From: Stemphylium vesicarium
Lineage: Eukaryota > Ascomycota > Dothideomycetes > Pleosporales > Pleosporaceae
Assembly (NCBI GenBank): GCA_004380135.1
Contig: QXCR01000047.1
Span: forward strand, 1 to 64,000
Length of the DNA: 64,000 bases
Direction: 5' to 3'
The position numbers were made by a program, and so were the translations under genes. Each line of letters starts with the position of its first letter. Within the stretch, counting starts at the first letter, position 1. This document shows positions 58,174 to 64,000 of the stretch, piece by piece. The notes under the pieces are model-generated. The model saw only the letters and a list, made by a program, of their open reading frames with translations, searched no databases and had not been told where the DNA came from.

Positions 58174-59052
58174 ATGGCGCCGACCTACCTCGAAACCCTT
58201 GGCCATTTCACCACCTTCCTCACAGCCTACACGCACACGCTCCTCTACCTGCGCTCGCTCTACCCTCGCACCTCGTTCGTGCAATCGCGCTTCCACAACA
58301 CCTCCGTCTACCAATCGCGGCACCCGCTCGTCTGCGAATGGATAGCCGACGCAATCGCCGCCGTGCGCGAGGAGCTCTTGTCCGGCAGCGTCGCCAAGAT
58401 TGGTATCGTAGTCTTCAGCTACGGGGGCGGTAGTGGCGATGAAGGTTCGGGCAGCGCGAAGATAATGGAGAGGTACATGTTCGATGTGAGCGGGTTCCCG
58501 GTTGTGGACAAGGCTGATCGCAACATGGAGATTGAGTGGGAGCATGACGCCACGCCTGAGGACTCAGACGACGAGGGGGAGGAAGGAGGGGGCATGAGGC
58601 GACGTAAGACAAAGGCGTTGGATGGGGACGTCGATGTCAATCTCTCGGAGCAGTTTCGTGCTGCATTGCTTGCGCTCACGATGCGCACTTCTGCTCTTGC
58701 GCCCTTGCCGCCGAACTGCTCTTTCAATATCAGCATGGAGCTCAAAGACGAAGGTGACATCGACCCGCCTATCGGACACCCGCAGCCGTGGATACCGGTA
58801 CAGCCCAGCTTGCAGAAAACCGGCAGGAAGGCGGCCATTCGCGACGAGTTGGAAGAAGAGGAGTTCGAGGCTGGGAGGCGGACAGCCAAGGAAGGAGAGG
58901 ATCTCGGTGGTGCCAAGGTAACACCAATACGCAGCGTAGAAGCAGGCGTCTTTAGATTTGAAACATGGATAGAAGAGGGCAAGGCCAAATTCAAAAGTAG
59001 AGAGGGTGATAGCACCAAGACGAGTTTTGCAAGCTCCATGTCATCAATCTAA
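58174..59052 (+). CDS. REV7: REV7 / MAD2B, HORMA-domain subunit of DNA polymerase zeta
   Basis: An intronless 292-codon frame from MAPTYLETLGHFTTFLTAY. The HORMA core shows LLYLRSLYPRTSFVQSRFHNTSVYQSRHPLVCEWI, then IVVFSYGG and MERYMFDVSGFPVVDKADRN. An acidic insert (EDSDDEGEEGGG) follows, and then the second half with EQFRAALLALTMRTSALAPLPPNCSF. The safety-belt part includes PWIPVQ and a C-terminal VFRFETWIEEGKAKF. The protein is longer than human or yeast REV7 because of the acidic insert and a charged tail. It bridges REV3 and REV1 in translesion synthesis and has roles in checkpoint and end-protection complexes. Its 3' end lies 175 bp from that of the convergent RBR ligase gene. Confidence 0.92.
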   Translation: MAPTYLETLGHFTTFLTAYTHTLLYLRSLYPRTSFVQSRFHNTSVYQSRHPLVCEWIADAIAAVREELLSGSVAKIGIVVFSYGGGSGDEGSGSAKIMERYMFDVSGFPVVDKADRNMEIEWEHDATPEDSDDEGEEGGGMRRRKTKALDGDVDVNLSEQFRAALLALTMRTSALAPLPPNCSFNISMELKDEGDIDPPIGHPQPWIPVQPSLQKTGRKAAIRDELEEEEFEAGRRTAKEGEDLGGAKVTPIRSVEAGVFRFETWIEEGKAKFKSREGDSTKTSFASSMSSI

Positions 59053-59227
59053 GCACGATAACGACGACAATAGCTCGCTTTGCTATGCTATTAGACCAAT
59101 CTACGTGGGGTATCGATGATTCCTGACCCTTTTGTGAGGGGACAATACACGGGATTACCATGTGTCCCAAGAACTCCAAAAACCCATGTCATATCATAAA
59201 CGGCGTAAAAAGAAGAGAAAGAATAGT

Positions 59228-62158
59228 CTAATACCGCGCATCACGCTGCCTCCTATTAGGCCTTGCAGCTGGGGCAGGCCCATCCCGTTGTATTGCTGCC
59301 ACCTGCGCCCTCAAAGCAACCAACCGAGCTTCAAGCGCCTGGTGGACCCCTTCCCTTCTCCTACGGCCCTCGTCAAGCTCCCGTAGATGCATATGGATAT
59401 CCTCGAGCCTCGCACCAAATACCCCTCGGTGGTCGCCAAAGGCATCAATACCGCGGGGGATGGCCTGGAAAGGAGCTGGGTGATGTGCTTGTTGAGCAAG
59501 ATTATGGGCTTGGGGCCCATCGCCACCCTCCTGTCGAAAAGGATTGCCTGGTAACAGGTTCAGAAGGGCGTCAAAACCCCGTGGTCTAGCAAAGTTGGTT
59601 AGGCGGATGATATAGATAACAGCGTGCGCATGGTGCCGCCCAAGGATGATGGAAGACACCTGGATATACTTGCTGTGGTGGAACACCACCATAGTGACCC
59701 ATGTGTCGAAAGGGGTACATTGGTTGCACCGGACGCCCAAAGACGGGTATGGGAACGACTGCTGGGTAAGGGTGTACATACTGAGGTGCCGGTGCTTGGA
59801 AAGGCGGCAGGGGAGGCGGGACGATGCGAGGTTGTGCCGCATGGATCGGATGCACGACTGGAATTCTTCGCAGCTCTTGGCCAACCATATCTGAAACGTT
59901 GGAGTACGAGGTCAGCATATGTCTCACAATCTGTTCGTAAATTGGCATTACTCACGATATGGAAAGGCTTGGGCATCGGCTACTGCTCTACCTCTACGCG
60001 CGTCCTCTGCTTGCTTGACCCGGTCCGACACCTTGATCATCAGATCCGCATCTGCCAAGCTGGGGTTGTCGGCTCGGACTTTGGCCATGGCTTCATCGGC
60101 TGCTCGCTTGACCTCCTGTTCGTGTCGGTCTTCGATGTTCTCATGAAGAGGGCATTTGCCTTTGGCCTCGCCGAAGTGGTTGTAGTCAGTCACATTCGTG
60201 GAGCAGACATAGCTGTAATAAAGTTAGCATATCACCGCTTGCACACTCGAATATCCACTTACCACTGCACATTCCTACAGTGCGTGCATGTCATTTTATT
60301 GCATCCAAGCTCCTTGATGAATGGATGCTTGCACTTGTTGCAATGCCGTATCAAGGCCTCCGACATTGCCTCTTCAACGATGTGACGCATCGTGATTTGG
60401 CTGTCTTTCTTATACTCTTCGCAGCTGCGTGGAATGTGTGACTCTTTCCGGCAGAGTCGACAGCTTGTCTTGCCACACTTCGTGCTTTGGCAGCGGAACT
60501 CCTTGTCGACCTCGACTGGCGGACATTCCATCTTGAAATCGCAGAACGGACATTCCGAGAGAAAGTCTAGACCCGCCGCTTCGATATCCTCCATCTGCTG
60601 CATGTGTTCCAGTCGCTCGAATGTCTTGTCGCTCAAAACCGCTTGCAGTTGTCTTCGCGAGAAAGTGCCGTTGCAGTCATCTACTCCGAAACACGCGGGC
60701 CTGCAGCGAGATTGACCCATTTGCGTCTCGATCTGTTGGCGTGGGCAATCTTTGCAGTAGAAGTGTACGGTATCGCCATTGCAACTAATCATGCGGTTGA
60801 GGGGCACCTCCTCGAAGCAGCATGCGCATTCGCCCATCTGCTTGTTCACCTGCGCGTGTTGCAGGTTGGCCGTCTCAGCTAATGCTTCTTCTTGGGCTTT
60901 GCGACGTTTTGCTAGCAACAGTTAGCTTGATGCGATGATCTTTAATACGCTGGACACTTGAGAGGACGTATCGGCGTTCCTAGGATAAAGTTGATACTTT
61001 TCGGGTGTCGTAAAGAGAACTTACCAGCCTCAACTTCGTTCTTTTTCTTTGCTGCGTATAGTTCCTTAGGTAGTTGACTGCCTCTCTGAATCAACTGGTG
61101 TTCAATGCCGCGTTTGTTGCGAGATTTGCCAATCTTGGTAAACGTCCGAGCAACGAGTTCGTATTCGCGCACTTGTTTCTCGATTACGCCGTAAGCTTTG
61201 TAGAGAGTCTTTTGGACCTTGAGGACGTTTGTGAGGTGCCGTACCGGTACGCTGGGGAACTCGTCTTTGAGCAGCTCTGTTCTGTGGGGGCGATGTTAGC
61301 ATGATGCTCTTAAGAAAGAAGACTGCGCGAAGCTGTTGCAATTACGCACGAAGCGTAACGACATGTTGTCGCGATGCTGCTGGTCTTGCGCTGGCTAATG
61401 GCTAGAATTACCATGACGAGCTTTCCACGATTCAAAGTGTGACAGTAGCGCTTCAAAGTCTCCTTGAAGTGAACTTGCGTCTCGAGATATACATAGCTAT
61501 GCGTAGACTCCGCAGCACACGATTTGCAATTAAGCAACGGTAATGGGGTAGGTACTTACGCATTATGTTCATATCCTTCAACTTCTGGGTCACGCTCGCC
61601 CTTCTCATAGGTGTCCAGTTCGTGTTCAGCTTCGTCCTCCCGTTTTCTTTTCTTGTTCTTCGCCGCCTCAGATTCTTTGGGATAGGGTTCACCCTCTAGA
61701 AGCTCGGTGAGGAGTATCTCGCACTGGATCGTTGTCCGCGTAGCGTCTGTCATCTTCTCCTGGATAAGCTTGAGTACATGATCGACCGAGATGTCAGGTA
61801 GCACGCTAAGGATCATCTGAAGGCATGCGGCCTCGGTAACCACTTGTATACCCGCATCCCATTCTGGTGCATGACCATCTCGCTGTAGCGCGTCGTCATC
61901 TACTTCAATGGGATCCGATGGTGGGACATCAACGTCTGGAATACCAATCAAGTCGATCGTTTCGTGATCATCTCGCTGATGCGGTTCGTGCAAATCCGCC
62001 ACAGGAGCAAATATTTCGGGGTATTCTTGCGCAAGTTCTGCTGCAGATCGTTCGTCGAAGTCATCCAATTCGTCCGGGGTGAGGCCCTCATCTGCGGTCT
62101 CACTATCAGAGAGAAGGTCGACGACTTCATAACCCGGGGGAGCGCCGGATGGAGCCAT
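59228..62158 (-). CDS. RBR-type E3 ubiquitin ligase, RNF216/TRIAD3-like
   Basis: Seven exons in phase (62158-61560, 61496-61350, 61281-61025, 60911-60263, 60212-59956, 59890-59660, 59547-59228) give about 819 residues. The N-terminal ~200 are acidic, with VVDLLSDSE and ETIDLIGIPDVDV, which look like SUMO-interaction motifs. A helical part follows. RING1 starts with CACCFEEVPLNRM near residue 362. The in-between-RING segment has CPFCDFKMECPP and CGKTSCRLCRKESHIPRSCEEYKKD. RING2 has HCNKCKHPFIKELGCNKMTCTHC, with the Cys expected to accept ubiquitin. It completes over an intron as NVQCYVCSTNVTDYNHF. This order and EALIRHCNKC are RNF216-specific. A Pro/Tyr/Val-rich segment and a coiled-coil-like Arg-rich tail end the protein. 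The last intron is the least certain. Confidence 0.88.
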
Positions 62159-63485
62159 TGAGCGCCTCAATCAGTTTCTAGCTATGTTCAAGGATAGTTG
62201 AGGTCGGGAAGACCTGGGGTGATTCCGAAGGTTGAGTTGACAGTATTGCAACGGCGGTGTATAGTTGTCAGGGCGGCGCCTAAACCAAGCGATTGCGGAT
62301 TGTTGTGGAGGCTATGGAGGGGCAGCCAAGTAATAGACATTAATTTGCAATTATCAGAGCGTTCTGAGCAAAGGGAAACCAGGCGAGAGCGACGTGTAGT
62401 GTGTTTGCGTGAAGTAGGCCAGCTCAATTCACTTGTATGCAGCCTCGTCACTCACCCCACCGACTGTCAGCGGCCTCTCACAGTCGATGAGCACTAGATG
62501 TGCAAGAAAGAAAAAAAGAAGAAGTGAAAATCTTGTGTAGCGCTGCAGGCTGCAGTGTCGTGTATGTTCCAGCGTGTGAGCTGGTGTGAGGTCGAGGTGC
62601 TATTGCGGATTAGACAGCGGGACGGGGACTGGCACCACCGATCAGTACATTGGGAGAAACGAGGCAGTAGCGACGTGCCACAACAGCACGTATCAATCAA
62701 CAGCCATAACAGTGCCGCCGACGCTCAGCGAAACAGAAAAGACATGTCGTCTTGAAAGGATGCTACGCCGTCGATGGGGCGGAAGCGGGCGTCTCGCCCA
62801 GATCATCGTGCATCCCGCCCCAGGGCTGGTTCCGCGGGCTAGGCCCAACTGCCGCTAACCAGACCCATGGTCACGAGTGTGCACTCACGTCACACACAGC
62901 TGAGAAGAAGCAGCGTTCGTGAAATCAGTCCTGGTGGTGCTGTGGAGGCATGTGCGAAGCGTTCGGGTACTAGCACGCTAACCTCTGCCTGGCCGCCTGG
63001 CTTCATGCAAGACATGAGGCTACTCGCGAATCGGACAGCGGCACCTGACCACTGGTAAGCTGTGACATCCGCATTCGCTTTCCTACGGCACACGGCGGCC
63101 CGCGAACAGCATGATGTATGCTCGGAGTGTCTGTGTGGGGATATGGGGTCAGCTATAAGTTCGCACGGAGGTCAAGACGGAATGGAGTCACGGAAACGCG
63201 GGGCGCTCTGGACTAGACAAAGAGCTGCAGATAACGACTTCCTCTTATTCCTTAGTACTCCGTCACGGGCGAACGAGATAGCCAATCTTTTCAACCTTGG
63301 ACCCGCTGATTACTCTGTACAGTATCGTCTCTGCCTCAAGGCTGCATCGGGGCAGGACCGAAGACACGCCTACGACGCCCTACGACAAGCGTTGCTTGAC
63401 AAGTAGACACCAAAGGCCAGGTTTTTCAACGTTATAAAGGATCAGACCATATCGCAGCTAGATCACCTACCGTGAAACAACAATC
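62159..63485. promoter_or_regulatory. divergent intergenic region, RBR ligase / LYC1-like
   Basis: A 1.3-kb region between opposite start codons. A TATAAAG at 63433-63439 lies about 50 nt before the plus-strand ATG. A 115-codon open frame at 63062-63406 resembles no family and has no better support than chance. Confidence 0.5.
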
Positions 63486-64000
63486 ATGGCTATCATCGAC
63501 AACCTCCCCAAGGGCGACTCACCTTCCCTCGCACTCGTCCACCCCACAGAGGCGGAGAAGCAGGTCCAGTTCAAGCTCAACGGAGCTGAATGGTGCGGCG
63601 CTCTCAAGCTCCCAGCTTACCTCCGTCGTGAAGCTACCCTTTCCCAAACCGAACTGACCCGTAACGGTGGCATCTCATACTGGATCCTTATTGACACCTC
63701 ATTACCTAATAACCCATTGGATCCGAAATCAGAAACAAGGCTGCCATTAGCCAGTTGCGAAACGTACCGAAAGAAGGCGCTAGTATGGCAGAACGGTTCC
63801 CTGAAGGAGGTCATCTGTCACGGCATTGGAAGCGTCTTTTGCGCGAACCATCTACGGAAACGAGGGTATGCACAGAGGATGATGACGGAGCTGGGTAAGG
63901 CTCTGAGAACGTATCAGACGGAAGAGAGATCGGAGTGTCTATTCTCAGTACTCTACTCAGACATCGGCAAGGTGGGTAGTTCTCTCCACGCGAGCTGCGA
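63486..64000 (+). CDS. LYC1: LYC1-type lysine N-acetyltransferase, 5' part
   Basis: Exon 1 runs from 63486 to 63971, encoding 162 residues, and the GTGGGT donor follows; the gene continues beyond the window. The opening DSPSLALVHPTEAEKQVQFKLNG is followed by WCGALKLPAYLRREA and GGISYWILIDTSLP. Next come LPLASCETYRKKALV and the acetyl-CoA loop HGIGSVFCANHLRKRGYAQRMM (a GNAT-like R/G-x-x-G/A pattern), ending in CLFSVLYSDIGK. This matches fungal LYC1, known in Yarrowia as a lysine N6-acetyltransferase that starts lysine catabolism. The start fits the TATA box about 50 nt upstream. Substrate specificity here is inferred. Confidence 0.85.
   Translation, partial: MAIIDNLPKGDSPSLALVHPTEAEKQVQFKLNGAEWCGALKLPAYLRREATLSQTELTRNGGISYWILIDTSLPNNPLDPKSETRLPLASCETYRKKALVWQNGSLKEVICHGIGSVFCANHLRKRGYAQRMMTELGKALRTYQTEERSECLFSVLYSDIGKVGSSLHASC

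Noticed and set aside
63062..63406. 115-codon open frame upstream of the LYC1-like gene
   Set aside because: No recognisable motif, no splice structure linking it to a neighbour, and the length is unremarkable for this composition.

Overview
The window is nuclear DNA from a filamentous ascomycete (Pezizomycotina). The evidence is short introns (mostly about 45-75 bp) with GTAAGT-like donors and CTAAC-like branch points, Zn2Cys6 and AflR-type regulators, HET and NACHT genes, several DHA1 drug-type transporters, and gene spacing of a few kilobases. A Dothideomycetes/Pleosporales origin is my inference from how the proteins read; no database search was possible. All exon coordinates come from splice signals, reading-frame phase and family conservation, so individual boundaries may be off by a base or more.

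Layout. 1-4.2 kb: no gene seen. 4.2-5.7 kb: an AflR-family Zn2Cys6 transcription factor (minus). 8.4-11.6 kb: MSH5, a meiotic MutS homologue (minus, seven exons). 11.8-14.2 kb: mitochondrial HSP78 (minus), divergent from 14.6-15.6 kb EF-1beta (plus). 16.8-18.8 kb: DHA1 MFS transporter (plus). 19.7-20.7 kb: multi-span membrane protein of unknown function (plus). 21.3-24.8 kb: histone chaperone subunit HIR1 (minus). 25.5-26.4 kb: WBP4-like U1-type zinc-finger splicing protein (minus). 26.9-29.5 kb: NLR-like NACHT protein with a HeLo-like N-terminus (plus). 30.2-32.1 kb: second DHA1 transporter (minus). 33.8-35.2 kb: bHLH regulator (minus). 36.2-38.0 kb: HET-domain pseudogene (minus). 38.4-39.5 kb: MDR-type reductase (minus). 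40.3-40.6 kb: probable second HET relic. 44.5-45.7 kb: conserved fungal protein of unknown function (plus). 50.2-51.6 kb: fructosamine-kinase-like protein (plus). 51.7-53.6 kb: frameshifted MFS transporter (minus). 54.0-57.5 kb: importin-9/KAP114 (minus), divergent from 58.2-59.1 kb REV7 (plus). 59.2-62.2 kb: RNF216-like RBR ubiquitin ligase (minus), divergent from 63.5 kb LYC1-type acetyltransferase (plus, runs off the window).

Most of the window is ordinary housekeeping chromosome: chaperone, translation, chromatin, nuclear import, splicing, recombination and translesion repair. The more accessory part is about 26.9-44.5 kb. It holds a short NACHT protein with an altered Walker B, a HET gene stopped at two normally invariant tryptophans, and a second degenerate HET-like fragment. 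These are set among a transporter, a reductase and long gene-free stretches. This looks like a decaying patch of fungal non-self-recognition genes. No polyketide or peptide synthetase accompanies the AflR-like regulator or the transporters, so I do not call a biosynthetic cluster. I found no convincing tRNA, rRNA, CRISPR or intact transposon.
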